Assembly (NCBI GenBank): GCA_030549495.1
Contig: JAUIRK010000168.1
Span: forward strand, 682,001 to 746,000
Origin: Nectonema munidae
Taxonomy: Eukaryota; Nematomorpha; Nectonematoida; Nectonematidae
Length of the DNA stretch: 64,000 nucleotides
Direction of reading: 5' to 3'
Below, one piece after another: positions 53,385 through 64,000 of this stretch (its first letter is position 1; every line of letters begins with the position of its first letter). The notes beneath the pieces are model-generated. The model saw only the letters and a list, made by a program, of their open reading frames with translations, was not told the DNA's origin and searched no databases. A program made the position numbers and the translations under genes.

Positions 53385-55713
53385 CAGTGGTTCCCAAACT
53401 GCTTGACGCCCCCTTTTGACTTCCATAAAATCCTCACGCCCCCTCCCCTCATATCCAACGAGCATATATAAAAGATATGCATTTTATATATTCATAATAG
53501 TTTCATTTTATATCTTTAGGAAGTTTTGGAAAGGGAGATTTATCCCTGCCTGGTGCACATGGATGAAAACAAATAAATTCATTTGTAATACAAACATAAG
53601 ACATTTATTATGCAGCAATAATTAGTACGTGTTCATGCATATACATGGCCTAATTGCCATATATATATTTATATAAATAAAAAATATTAAAGCGAACTTC
53701 ACTATCACTGAAAAAAAAATTGAAAGTTTCTTTTAGCTAAACTAAATTGTCAGTGGGATGGATGATGTTTCTTTTTCACTAGATCAGAAATTCTAGGCCT
53801 CAATGAGAACAACGCAATTCACTTCCTACGAACAGTCGATTTCGCTGTTTTGTTTTCAGTATAACAAGAGTCGAGAAACAAACTTCACAGAGAAAAGTTG
53901 ATGAAAAGGGAATCAATAAACGAAGTGCTTCTTCTCAAAGTTTAGGGTAAATAGAGAGATATTTCACCCAAAATTCTTCCAGCTTCATGGTCGTCCGGAA
54001 ATTATCTGCCGCAGTTGAGTCACACTTCAAATCTATGGCTTCCTCTTGCAGATGATCGCTCAGCAAGTCTACATTAATATTGAATGGGTTTCGTATCAGC
54101 TTCCAAATAATTTTGTCCATGGAAATATCTGGAAAATAGTGCACAAATTCTTCAGCAAGGGAGTCTAAATGAGATAAAATTTCTTTCTTCATGTCTGCAC
54201 CATACTCTTCAAGGTCATTCTTTTCAGACATATAAGTTCATTGAGATGAGAAAATGAAGAGAAATTCCCTGCTTGTACTTTACGTTTCCAAATTTGGATT
54301 TTCTCCGTGAAAGCATTGATTGCTTCATAATGTGTAATAATGGTTGCATTCCTCCCTTGAAGCTTCACATTTAGTTTGTTGATTGCCTCAAAAAAAACAA
54401 CAAGATATGTTAGTTTATGCTGAAACTTTTCCTCTGAGAATGCATCATGTAAATTTTCTTTCTTCTGGCTTTGTAGAAAAACTTTCACTTCATTCTTCAG
54501 CTCATATAGGCGACTCAGCATATTTCCTTTGGACAACCAACGGACTTCTTTGTGGAAAAGAAGAGATTTGTGATCAGTCCCTAAATCTGTGCAAAGAGGT
54601 GTAAAAAGCCTAGAATTTAAGTTGCTCTTTTTCACAAAATTTACTACTTTAATGGCCAAGTTTAGTGGCAAGCGTAGTTCGTCTGGTATAGTCTTGGCAG
54701 CTAATGCTTGCCTGTGAATAACACAGTGAGTAGTAGTTATTGCTTGATTCTTTTCTTTGACTAACTTCACGAATCCAGAACGTGATTCAAGCATTGCTGG
54801 ATCACCGTCAGTTCAGACACCGACTAACTTTTCCCATGAGAGATTATGTTTTTGAAAAAAATTTGAAACTTTTGCAAACACATCTGAAGCCTTTGATGTT
54901 GTGTCTAGTTTTGCTGAGAAAGTATTTCTTCTTTCAAAATTCCTTCATCCATAAATCGTGAGTAAACAAGTAACTGACAACAATGGGCAACATCAGTTGT
55001 TTCATCACACAGTATTGCAAAAAAACGAGATGTTATTTTCTCCAAAACTTGCCTCAGATCTCATCAATCCGACGCTTTATAGTTTTGTCAGAAAGAGATA
55101 TTTTTGATAACTTCTTCTGACTTTCATCTCCAAGCACAATACCTGCAGCACTCAGTAAATGGTTTTACAAGAGTCTCTCCAACAGAATGAGCTTTTTTTG
55201 GTTTTGAAATAAGCAATGAGGGTTCGTAAGATGCTTCAACCACTTTGAATGCCTCCTGATGAAAAGCTCCAGTGGTGTCCAGGTTCATTCGTTTTAACTC
55301 GTGAAGTTTGGCTGTGAAAAACTCTTTTGACTTGTTTTTCAGTGCAGAATTATTTGTCTTCAAATGACATTCCAGGCCTTAAGGCGTCATTGCTGAGAAC
55401 GTAAAGGTGAAGCCAAACTTTATGTACTCATCGACAAACTTCCTTTTTTTGCTACCGATATTTCTGCAAGATAATTACACACTATAGATACAGTGACTGC
55501 AGTGCAGTCAACAAGATAAATTTTAACAATACAATCACCTCATAAATCATAGTTTTATACACCACACACAATCACAGACATACACTGCAACACTCACGTG
55601 ACTGGTATATTCTGGTTTTCTTCCCAAATAGTCATATTTTCCAGATGGCCTTACGCCCCCTTATATCCATCTCAGGCCCCCTAGGGGGCGCGCCCCCAGT
55701 TTAGGAATCATAG
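53385..55713 (-). mobile_element. hAT element of ZBED5/Charlie type
   Basis: The ends CAGTGGTTCCCAAACTG (53385) and CAGTTTAGGAATCATAG (55697-55713) form a Charlie-like inverted repeat, with a CTAGGGGGCG-type GC-rich stretch just inside the right end. The flanking 8-mers (CTATTTAT and ATTTAAAT) do not match well. A transposase relic fills it on the - strand. Confidence 0.75.
53935..55480 (-). pseudogene. hAT transposase relic related to ZBED5/FAM200
   Basis: From about 55480 down: FVDEYIKFGFTFTFSAM with the start of a BED-finger region, then 55124-55363 (LKNKSKEFFTAKLHELKRMN ... ASYEPSLLISKPKKAHSVGE). Degraded sequence around 54800-55120 follows, then 54189-54794 (TTHCVIHRQALAAKTIP; LFHKEVRWLSKGNMLSRLYE) and 53935-54231 (EEFWVKYLSIYPKL). 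This is the typical order of vertebrate ZBED5-like proteins, which are themselves domesticated hATs. The final dimerisation block is missing. At least four breaks are seen, so this is a transposon relic and not a working gene. Confidence 0.7.
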
Positions 55714-55934
55714 ATTTAAATTTATACACATACCTCAATCAGAATAAAATTTCAAATATATTTCTTTTTTTACTTGGTAAAATTTTAGTTTAAGCTATAA
55801 TTACTTCCACAAAACTTCAACAAATATGTGTGTATTCGAATCGATTCGATTAATGTGTACTATAAATACTCAGTGTACATCTCAGACTTCATTTTTTCTT
55901 TGTTTGCCTTCAATTTTTTTGCCATGATGTAAAA

Positions 55935-56600
55935 CTTTCTAATGAAAGGAAAGAAGAAATTTTGAAATTTGTTTTCGAAAAAGGATATACCATAATTGAT
56001 GCATCAAAAATCACTGGCATTAACTATTCAACCACAAAATCTATTTCCCAACGCTTGGAAGATGATGGAGAAAAAGTGATTTCAAAGCGAACAGGAGGAA
56101 AGAGAAGTAAAAATCTTAAAAATTTGCAATTAAACTTTATAGAATTGAAAGTAATCCATGTGCTACATTGGATTGTATAAAAGATAACTAAAGAAAAATT
56201 TATAATTGATGTTGCCATATCTACTTTGCATAAATATATCGAGAAAAAATTGAAAATCATGATAAAGAAATTTTATCGTGAACTGGAAAGAGTCAACGAT
56301 CTCGAGATAATTCAAAAAAGAATCCAATATTCCCAATATTATAGAAATAATGCACCAAAAAATCTTTATTGATGAAAGATCTAAATTAGGCCGTAAGTCT
56401 AGCATAATTGTTCCATCCTTCACAGTCAGAAATTTTACTTTGATTTCTGCCATAAACTGAACAAAAAATGGTGCACTACAATTGCTATAAAATCCAAAGT
56501 TAAAGAAAAGTTGAGTTTGCGAAATAATGATTCTCTAAAAGAAATAAATGTTTCAATACAATATAATGACTTCGAGAATTGTTATTTCCATATGCTTCAC
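55935..56600 (+). pseudogene. Tc1/IS630-family transposase relic
   Basis: An N-terminal helix-turn-helix (KGYTIIDASKITGINYSTTK then SISQRLEDDGEKVISKRTGG) is followed after a stop at 56180 by IIDVAISTLHKYIEKKLKIM, RIQYSQYYRNN and, in another frame, NLYFIDERSKLGRKSS and VPSFTVRNFTLISAIN. FIDE is the second catalytic acid block of DDE_3 transposases. Three or more breaks. It probably belonged to the 52912-56828 element. Confidence 0.65.
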
Positions 56601-56839
56601 CATTTGACATAGGTAAAACCTATAATTCAGATATCTTTCAATAAATTTTTGCTTATTTTATTTTGTGTATTTTTTAAACATTTTATTATTCTTCTTAACC
56701 CACATATGTAACGAATAGAAAAGAAAATGTTATAATAAGTTTCTTACTTGCATACCTGTTTTTAGTTGTTTAAAGTTTAAAAATTTAAATAAAAAAGGAG
56801 AAATTTAAAATGAAATAGGACGAATGAATCATCTTATTA

Positions 56840-57370
56840 ATATAATAATAAATATACAAAAAAATTCCATATTTATAACATTTTAAAATAAACAAGTAAA
56901 CTCGTTTAACAGCAAATTATAATCCTTTGCAATATTATTTTATAGGAAGAAATCAGTAATTACTAGGTTTGTGGAGTCGCAAGCAAAATATTTGACACAA
57001 AGTACTTACAAAATATCAGTCTTTTTACACGAAGATATCAAGAGATATAGAAATTTTTACTAACAAACAAAAAATCTTTCAAGACTGTAAATCTGAAAAA
57101 TAAAATTATAAAAAAAAAAGTTTTATTCTTCAATAATTATTTTTCGATACCGATTTAAAAGAATCAACAAAAGTTTTTTGTCTGGAGATTTTTTAAATAT
57201 TTTTTCGTTTCTTCCGATCAAAAATATGATATACTCCAAACGCTTTAAAATCTATGACTGACCAATCTTGCTGATTGCCATTTTATTTGGTGTCAGATAA
57301 GTAAGGGTTTATGTAAAATTTAAATGGATGTCTAAATATGGGGTTCATAGCAATAAAAACACCCCTAGAA
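56840..57370. other. Spacer, nothing recognised
   Basis: AT-rich sequence between two element nests; no coding signal. Confidence 0.5.
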
Positions 57371-58016
57371 GGTGGATGTATAAACCAGTGGTTCCCAATG
57401 CCCATTTGAAATTTTTTTCACCGCCCACCCATATTTAACGATTTAAAATTGGAAGAATAAAATATTTTTTATAAGAAAATAAACAAAATTAAATATTTTT
57501 CATAAAAAAAATTAATCATGAAAAATCCTTGAAAATTCAATGGCTTTCTTGCGGCTTATGATTTTTTATTATTTCATTCAAATTAGGACTTATTTTTGTA
57601 AGTTTAAGTCTTAAGTCCCGTGTCTCATCTATTTTTAATTTATTTCTTTGTTTGTTTTTCAGATATAGCGCAGCACTGAAACCCGTTTCCATCAGGTATG
57701 TCGAGGAAATGCGAAAAATATGACTTCTAAAATTTATTAACTAGGTTTAATAATTTTATAGGCATTGCTTTAAAAGAGATTATAAATTTTATTAATGCTT
57801 TATTATGATTGGGCAAATAAAGAAGACATGTCTTTGTTAATAAATGATCAAATGCAAAAGAATAAAAACGTTTTTCTGATCGTTACACTTCACTGTAAAT
57901 TATCTATGAAAAATATATAAAATTTAGGAAACAAATCTTATCGAACGCCCCCTTGATATTAAACACCCAAAATAAAAATTATAAATCCCCCGGGGCAATA
58001 ACGCTTAGGTTGGGAA

Positions 58017-59059
58017 TAGAGGTGCACCGGATAGCTCAATTTACAATCCGGCCGGATACCGGATAAATATAGTAGATCTAAATATCCTTCGGGATAATAT
58101 GCCGGATATTGGTAACTGCGGAGTCATGTCTTCTTTCAACTTTAATTCCCAATGTAAGCACTCTTGAAAGATTTCTTTGAAAAGGCCACTGATAAAGAAG
58201 GCATCAAAGAAACTAAACAGAGACTCTTGACTTCTCTTCGTAGTAGATTTTTCAATGATTTGGATTCAGGTCTCAACATCATGACGAACCCGATATATGT
58301 TCTGCCAACAATACTTCATTCACGATTTAAAGCCCAATTTCTTAAAGACAAGACATTTGGGAAAACATTAGTTTCCAATGAGCTACTTTCAAATCACAAC
58401 GTTGCTAGTAAGAATATGGAGACGGAAACTCTTGGTGAAGCTGCTCGCCCTGACTCTCCAAGCATAATGTTACTTAAGGATGAAAGCAAAGATGATTTCA
58501 TGGCTTGCTTCCAAGAAATTGCTGAAACCAATGGAAATTCAAGTACAATAAAAAATGTGTCGAAAAATGATATTGAAGTTGAGACAGCCAGAGAGTTGGA
58601 AGCATAAAAATGCCCCTTGCAATATTGGAGGCGGGAAGAAAAATTTCCTTTGCTAAAGCATCTAACAGTCAAACACTTATGCACACCTGCTTCATCAGTG
58701 TACTCAGAGAGACTCTTTTCCGAATATGGAAACATTTTTGAAAAAAAAGAATCAAACTTTTGGCTGAAAAAGGAGAAATGCTTTTATTCGTTCATCACAA
58801 TGGCCCGAAATTTTTTTGACATGTCTTATTTGTTAGTTAATTCTTTGAAATAAACTCAAATTGAAAACTTTTTGTCATTAAAAACTTACTCTTATTAGTT
58901 TTGTGCTTTTTTAAAAGTAAACATTTAATGATCATTTGTTTGTAACTATCCGGTTTATCCTGCCGGTTATAAAAATTATCCGGCGTTCATGCCGAATATC
59001 AAATAATTGTCGCTATCCGGCGAAATACCCGGCCCGATAGACTATCCGGTGCACCCCTA
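58017..59059 (+). mobile_element. 1,043-bp internally deleted hAT with intact ends
   Basis: The ends TAGAGGTGCACCGGATAG and, inverted, TAGGGGTGCACCGGATAG are flanked by the perfect duplication GTTGGGAA (58009-58016 and 59060-59067). The insertion point is the terminal repeat of the outer MITE. Several CCGGATA/CCGGCC motifs cluster just inside both ends, as expected of transposase-binding subterminal repeats. Confidence 0.9.
58164..58853 (+). pseudogene. ZBED-type hAT transposase, C-terminal part only
   Basis: Open run 58164-58607 (LPTILHSRFKAQFLKDKTFG; acidic-rich linker) corresponds to the segment before the dimerisation domain. It ends in a stop. The frame continues in 58617-58853 with QYWRREEKFPLLKHLTVKHL and CTPASSVYSERLFSEYGNIF, the hATC motif with the catalytic-region glutamate. 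The zinc finger and RNase H-like core are absent, consistent with internal deletion. Related to animal ZBED1/ZBED4-like elements. Non-autonomous. Confidence 0.75.
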
Positions 59060-59084
59060 GTTGGGAACCCATTGTATAAACAAT

Positions 59085-62000
59085 GGTCTATTTTAACGTA
59101 ATGCACAACGTTGGTCAATTTATTTATTAGCAAAGAAATTTTTATCAGTTTATCCTTAAAAATAAATAAAATGAATATAAATTGTTTTTTATATTTATTG
59201 AAAAATTTTTACAAAAAAAATCACTTTATTGATAAATTGAACACTAAATTTCAAAGTTATTTTTCATATCTTCCATAGGATGAATTTGGCTCGTTCTTTT
59301 TGGGTTTTTAATGTGAGAGTTTTCGCCAATCTTCTTTTCTTTACAATATAATTTGCTTTCATTAAATATCCAAGAAAAAGCTTTAAGTAAGTCATCATTT
59401 TTATTTAGTTTGGGAGTAGTTTGTGAAGGAAAGTGACAGATTTGCTGAAAAATTCAAATTTTACTTTAAATTGTAATATTTGTTTATAATGATATGGACC
59501 TACATAAAATAAGTGACAATCGTGTTATAATCAATTATACTAAGTATAAAAAAGTTTTAATCAAATTATAGCATGTAATAAATAATCACCTTTTTAGAAT
59601 CTATTTAAATCTCAAGTGCATATATTACGGAAGGCGTTTACTTAAATTTTAATCTCATGAATGAACTAAAGTTTTACATGGAAATGAAATTTATAATAAT
59701 GACGATGTTAATTTTTAAAGGAACAACCGTTTTTTAAAATATTATTTACTTTTCAAATGTCGATGAATGATTTAAATAAAGATTATTCAATTCAAAACAT
59801 AATATTTAAATTGAAACACGCCTTTTTAATAGGTTTACCACGCAAATTTTTTTTGAGTATAACACAAATAATAATTAAATTATGCTCAATATTTCAAAAG
59901 AATAAATGAGATATACCTCTTTTCCTATATTGTAGGAAAAGAAGTAAAATTATTTTAGTTTTTTTATTATTGTTCAACGTAGGTTTTCTTTTATATTGCT
60001 AATTTTAAACTGTTATAGAACATAGTATTAAAGCGCTAACAAATTCACAAACAATTGATAGGTTCCATAAATTTTTTAAAGGAAAAAGTATACTTTGAAA
60101 TTTTATTCCCATATTTCTTCATAGATGCTTAGTACTATAATAAATAAAGCGACTCATTTCTTTACAATGATCCAAGTATGTCCATTTTATCTGACAAGCG
60201 CTTTATTCATGTTCTGCTAAATTTATTTTAAAACCTTTTTATCCAACGCTATCGAATTCTTTTTTCATATTTTGATAATGCTAACTGCTGTCATTAAAAT
60301 ATTGGCAATAAAAATAAACAACGTAAAAATTGTTTCCTCAAAACAATAATGTGAAAAACCCGAAATTTCAATGATAAAAATGTTTTGTAAACATATAATT
60401 CAAATAACAATCATGATATAATAATTATACATAATGATATTTTGAATGTGTAAAAAAATTTTATCATAAAAATTATTTCTTTATTTTTAAAGTCATCCTT
60501 CTAATTTGTTGATCAATATTGTTAAGACAATATATGTTAATATATTTTTTATGCCAATTCTTTTCGTGCCCTAGAATCATTATTGTGGGGAATAAAAATG
60601 TTGGTTGATTTTTCAATTCCATATTTGTCCTCGTTATCTGATTTGAAAATCGTGTGTTTCTAGGTAGCACGGGTTTTTTGAAGTTCCTTATATAAAATAT
60701 CTTGAACATAATACAATTTTATTGAGGCTAGGCGTCTAGATATCGCATCTAGAATCAATATACAAAGTTGGAGGAAAATAAGTTTAAGTATGAACCTAAC
60801 CTACCGTGAAGACAAAAGGATTTACTGTATATATATAAATATTAAAGATGTTCGAAGATTTACAAAAAGGATCTAATCTATTCTTGAAGGTATTCGGAGA
60901 TAAAGAATGGACAAAATAATCGGTCATTCATTCATTTATCATATGTTGAGAAAAAAATCAGATATAATTTTTTACAGTAAGGCTTTTGAAATTTGTATGT
61001 ATGGAATCTCAGTGCTGATGAGTGTTTAGGTAGAAATTTAGAATTTAACGTGATGTTCATGTTTACAATGTTTCCACTGAAATGGTGTCTCTTCTTTTTG
61101 ATCTATACTTCATAGAAGGCAAGATTATTTCTTGCCTTTCATTATAATTCAAGTTTCTCAATCCAATAATCTTTTTAGTGAAATCAAAAGCTAACGTATA
61201 ACCATACTCCAGAGCACGTGTTATTAAAACTTTATAGGGAAGTAGTGGAATATATGTTACCATTACTAATATATGCTATTTTTATTTTAGTTAAAAAAAT
61301 GTATAGATAAACTCTGTTTTTAGCTATTTTTAGGTGGTCCGTTACTCTTTCCCCTTCACCACACTGTTACCGATAAATACAAGACCCTGATTTATTTAGT
61401 TATAAAAAAAGTTAAATATTTAAATACTAACACACTAATAGAAAATTGACTGTTTTACTATAAATAAAATGATATTATTTATGAATAAAATATATTATTA
61501 TCGGAAAAAGATCTACAAAAATATTATAAATATTTTAAATTTTCTTATTTAGTTAATCATGTTCTTATAATTTCAATAAAGTTCTATAATTTTTTTATGA
61601 AGTCCTAATTTTCATTTTTTTAAATACTATAGGAAAATATTTAATCAAGAAATGTAAGAAATATGCAAAATCATACGAAAATAGAAAAGTGAATAAAAAA
61701 TTTTAACTGACAAAAATTATTAATGGCCTTCTACTTAGACGAAAGTAAACATCTTTAAATTATTATATACTACAATTATAAATAATAATTAGTAGAGTAA
61801 AAATAAAATAAGTAAAAAAAGTCTTACTATGTTCCATGGGAAGTAGTCTTGCTTTAGATTTTTAGATATTTGAGTAAAGCGCATTAAATTGCACAAATCA
61901 GTTAGAGTAGTATTGTCGCTATTGTTCGCGTCGTTTTTAAATGCCAATCTAAAACTTTAATATAATCAAAAATATTCCAAAAAAGTAAGCTCATTCTTCT

Positions 62001-62525
62001 TCAAAAAATTGACTAATTTTAAATACAGATATGTTTTTCTCAACAATGTTTATTTTAACTAACACTTTACACTGAATAATCACAACTAGAACCTGCAAAT
62101 TTTACAATAAAGTATTTAGGATTGGAATATAGACAAATATCAAATCACATATCAAGAGTTCCTTATTTGTGCAACGTCATATTCGGATGTATTTTCAAAT
62201 TAATATTATTTTCACCGTGATGGGTCTTAGTATTGAATTCAATGATAAACTTTTGCCTCACTAAAACTTAAGAATTTTCATAAAAATTTAAATTTTACAC
62301 CTTTTGTGTATTTAATTCTTATTTTAATAAGCATATTCTTTAGACTTTTAGAGAATCTTTTCACTAAAATTTTCCTCCACACTAATCAAATTAACATATG
62401 AAAAAAGAGAAAGTAATTGCTAGTTTTGACTTTCTGACACCACTTTCTCTTTTCGTAAGTTAGTAGGTTAGTTTTAGAAAATTTTTTACCTTATTTATTT
62501 AAAAAAGACATTTGATTACTCGCCC
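59085..62525. other. Long spacer without recognised transposons
   Basis: About 3.4 kb of AT-rich DNA. The one open stretch worth noting is at 61063-61263 (- strand). An open run at 60473-60709 (- strand) has no supporting motif. No transposon ends were recognised. Confidence 0.5.
61063..61263 (-). CDS. Candidate terminal exon, unidentified
   Basis: 66 codons from an ATG (MVTYIPLLPYKVLITRALEY) ending KRRDTISVETL. It is less AT-rich than its surroundings and has a varied, protein-like composition. On the - strand a TTAG lies just before the ATG and could serve as an acceptor. I recognise no family. It may be the last exon of a neighbouring host gene or chance. Confidence 0.25.
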   Translation of the reverse strand: MVTYIPLLPYKVLITRALEYGYTLAFDFTKKIIGLRNLNYNERQEIILPSMKYRSKRRDTISVETL

Positions 62526-62537
62526 TATCCTTGAAAA

Positions 62538-63020
62538 CAGTGGCGTAGCCAGAAGTTGGAAGTTGTAGGGGTAGAAGAGGAGTTGAGAGGGGAAGAGGGG
62601 CTAACGTTTTTCAAAGCATTAAAGTGAAAGAAGTTTGTGTGCAGATATTTTTTTGAATTATTATCTGTTGCCAACTACTAGTAAAGCTGAATTCTTCTTC
62701 ACTTTTTAGAAAAACAAAGTCATTCTTTAATGAAAATATGATACTCATTCAGACAAGGAAACTGTTTTATTCCTTTTATGTCCATCAAGCATGTCTAAAA
62801 AGAGGAGTAAAACTCGAAAAGCAATTGAATCATGAGCAATTTAATGCATTACACACATTCATAGCATACAATATCTATACATATCATATGAGCAAACACA
62901 TTGAAGTTGGCAAGAGACAGACACATTCAGTCGGTGTTATACAAATAAAGTCTCAATTTATACATACATGCTGATGCTTATATGAAAATCTACTCTAAAT
63001 CCAAAAAAGTAACGCCCCTG
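62538..63020. mobile_element. 483-bp hAT-like MITE
   Basis: The ends CAGTGGCGTAGCC (62538) and, inverted, CAGGGGCGTTACT (ending 63020) are flanked by CTTGAAAA (62530-62537) and CTTGAAAG (63021-63028), an 8-bp duplication with one change. An open run inside (62738-62974) has no recognisable domain. Confidence 0.65.
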
Positions 63021-63529
63021 CTTGAAAGTGACATTTTAAAATAACTAACTAAGCAAGTATACCTAATATACTCACTAACTAACTATATTTTACTAAATCT
63101 TATCATTTTATTATTTACAATATTTCATAAAAATTTATGGTAAAATTAGGTATGCTTACATCAGACAAAAAATATTTTATACCAAAAAAAGTATTCCTTG
63201 TAATATTCACAATATTTTATAAAAAATTTAGTGTAAAATTTTTAAAAAGTTAAAATCTTACATAAGTATTGGCTTTTTGTGAAATATCTTTAATGTAACA
63301 AAACTTTCGAATATTTTTGAAGCATTTTTAATATTTTCAATTGAGTTTCCTTGCATCGTAAGGATTACGCCATCACACTAAAAATTTATAGTAAGCAATA
63401 AAATGACACCATTTTTTATTATCTACACTTAACTTTTATAAATCTAATTTTTATAATGCCGAATTATTTCTTTAATTCAAACTTATATTTTGAAATCAAC
63501 TTCTCTTGAAATAATTTTGTATTTATTAT

Positions 63530-64000
63530 TTTCAAAATGTGTTTGTTTTTTCTTATGAAGAAAAAGTTGATATTTCTTCCTGGAATTGTTATAAATGCAA
63601 AGTGGACAAAGAGCATGATTTGTTGTTTTTCATGTAGTAATTTGTTTTCCTATAAATGTTCAAAGCTCCCTGACACCATTAACAAATATTTTGATGATTA
63701 CTATTTTCTGAGTCTAAGATGGGTGTAATGGTTGCTTGAATATGCCCAAGTTAACGAAAGTTCATTCTAAAGAAAAAGATAATGTTGAAGTATCAACTTT
63801 GAAGAAGGAGTTTCCAGAATTACTCCATGAAATTAAAGAGTTGAAGAATAAATGTTTATTCTAATATCATAAAAAGTAATTCCAGCTCAAGTAAAAAAAT
63901 ACATAACACTTATGCTGAAGCATTGAAATCCAATATGATTGTCATATATCTTAAATCTGATAAAAATCAAAATAAAGTTTCAATTGACTGTCTAGAAAAC
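63530..64000 (+). pseudogene. Start of a third LINE ORF1 with PHD-like finger, cut by the window edge
   Basis: Across two frames it reads SWNCYKCKVDKEHD, then ICCFSCSNLFSYKCSKLPDT and INKYFDDYYFL, the same finger layout as at 26.0 kb (CKAC ... CILC ... YLC). Next come EFPELLHEIKELKNKC and NTYAEALKSNMIVIYLKSDK, equivalent to the SYADVV segment. Two or three frame changes are present. The rest lies outside the window. Confidence 0.6.

Larger units (their letters stand above)
52912..56828 (+). mobile_element. Tc1/mariner-IS630-like element with ~190-bp inverted ends, split by a hAT
   Basis: The left end (52912-53100: ATTCGTCCTTTTTCATTTTA ... CTATTCGTTACATATGTG) is repeated inverted at about 56700-56828. 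Without the inserted hAT (53385-55713) the element is about 1.6 kb. Its transposase is on the + strand after the insertion. Flanking TA dinucleotides are not clearly preserved. Confidence 0.65.
57386..59073. mobile_element. hAT-like MITE, split by a second hAT
   Basis: The ends CAGTGGTTCCCAATGCCCAT and ...GGTTGGGAACCCATT are flanked by the perfect 8-bp duplication GTATAAAC (57378-57385 and 59074-59081). Without the insert it is about 640 bp with no transposase. Confidence 0.8.

Noticed and set aside
60473-60709. 78-codon - strand frame
   Set aside because: Lysine/asparagine-rich composition expected of AT-rich DNA, no splice context or motif that I could support.
1-64000. CRISPR arrays, bacterial operons, ribosome binding sites
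   Set aside because: Sequence is eukaryotic with spliceosomal introns and no regular spacer-repeat arrays were seen.
1-64000. LTR retrotransposons, retroviral or Polinton relics
   Set aside because: No paired LTRs, protease-RT-integrase order or capsid-like genes were recognised; the only reverse transcriptase is of LINE type at 46.3-46.8 kb.

Overview
The window is AT-rich animal DNA (roughly 30% GC by eye) with spliceosomal introns, a metazoan-type carbohydrate-transporter gene and a dense, nested load of DNA transposons (piggyBac, hAT, Mutator-like, pogo/Tigger, Tc1/IS630) plus CR1/jockey-type LINEs. I infer an AT-rich invertebrate, possibly an arthropod such as a copepod; the sequence does not settle this. 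No retrovirus, LTR element or Polinton was recognised.

The main host feature is one gene on the + strand that no single long ORF reveals: a six-exon TMEM144-family membrane transporter. Its exons lie at 8918-9017, 14477-14599, 38850-38949, 48544-48815, 50076-50347 and 52341-52421. They add up to 948 nt (315 codons plus stop) with every splice phase matching. The introns total about 42.5 kb and hold most of the transposons in the window. The rest of the annotation is therefore largely an account of what landed inside or next to this gene.

Region by region: 1-540, tail of a KIAA1586-like hAT transposase. 2143-8591, a 6.4-kb Mutator-like element with ~1.3-kb inverted arms and an OTU-protease/MULE-transposase gene. 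8771-9320, short tandem repeats around exon 1. 10378-13689, a piggyBac element with its own intron, in host intron 1. Host intron 2 (14600-38849) holds a three-layer nest (17071-21998), two fragments of other piggyBac subfamilies, a second OTU-MULE remnant (24370-25060), an ORF1-only LINE (26003-27410), four more piggyBac copies between 29.7 and 38.7 kb and a hAT remnant (34660-36000). Host intron 3 (38950-48543) holds a hAT tail, a Tigger remnant and a LINE with ORF1, endonuclease and reverse transcriptase bounded by a 13-bp duplication. Introns 4 and 5 are nearly free of elements, apart from a CTAA-rich repeat and a weak tRNA-like head.

Downstream of the gene, a Tc1/IS630-type element (52912-56828) is split by a ZBED5-like hAT (53385-55713). 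Another hAT-like element (57386-59073) is split by a second hAT (58017-59059), each with its own 8-bp target duplication. From 59.1 to 62.5 kb I see little beyond one unidentified candidate exon. The window ends in a small hAT-like MITE and the start of another LINE ORF1. All splice sites, frames and family calls were made by reading the sequence; no alignment or database search was run.
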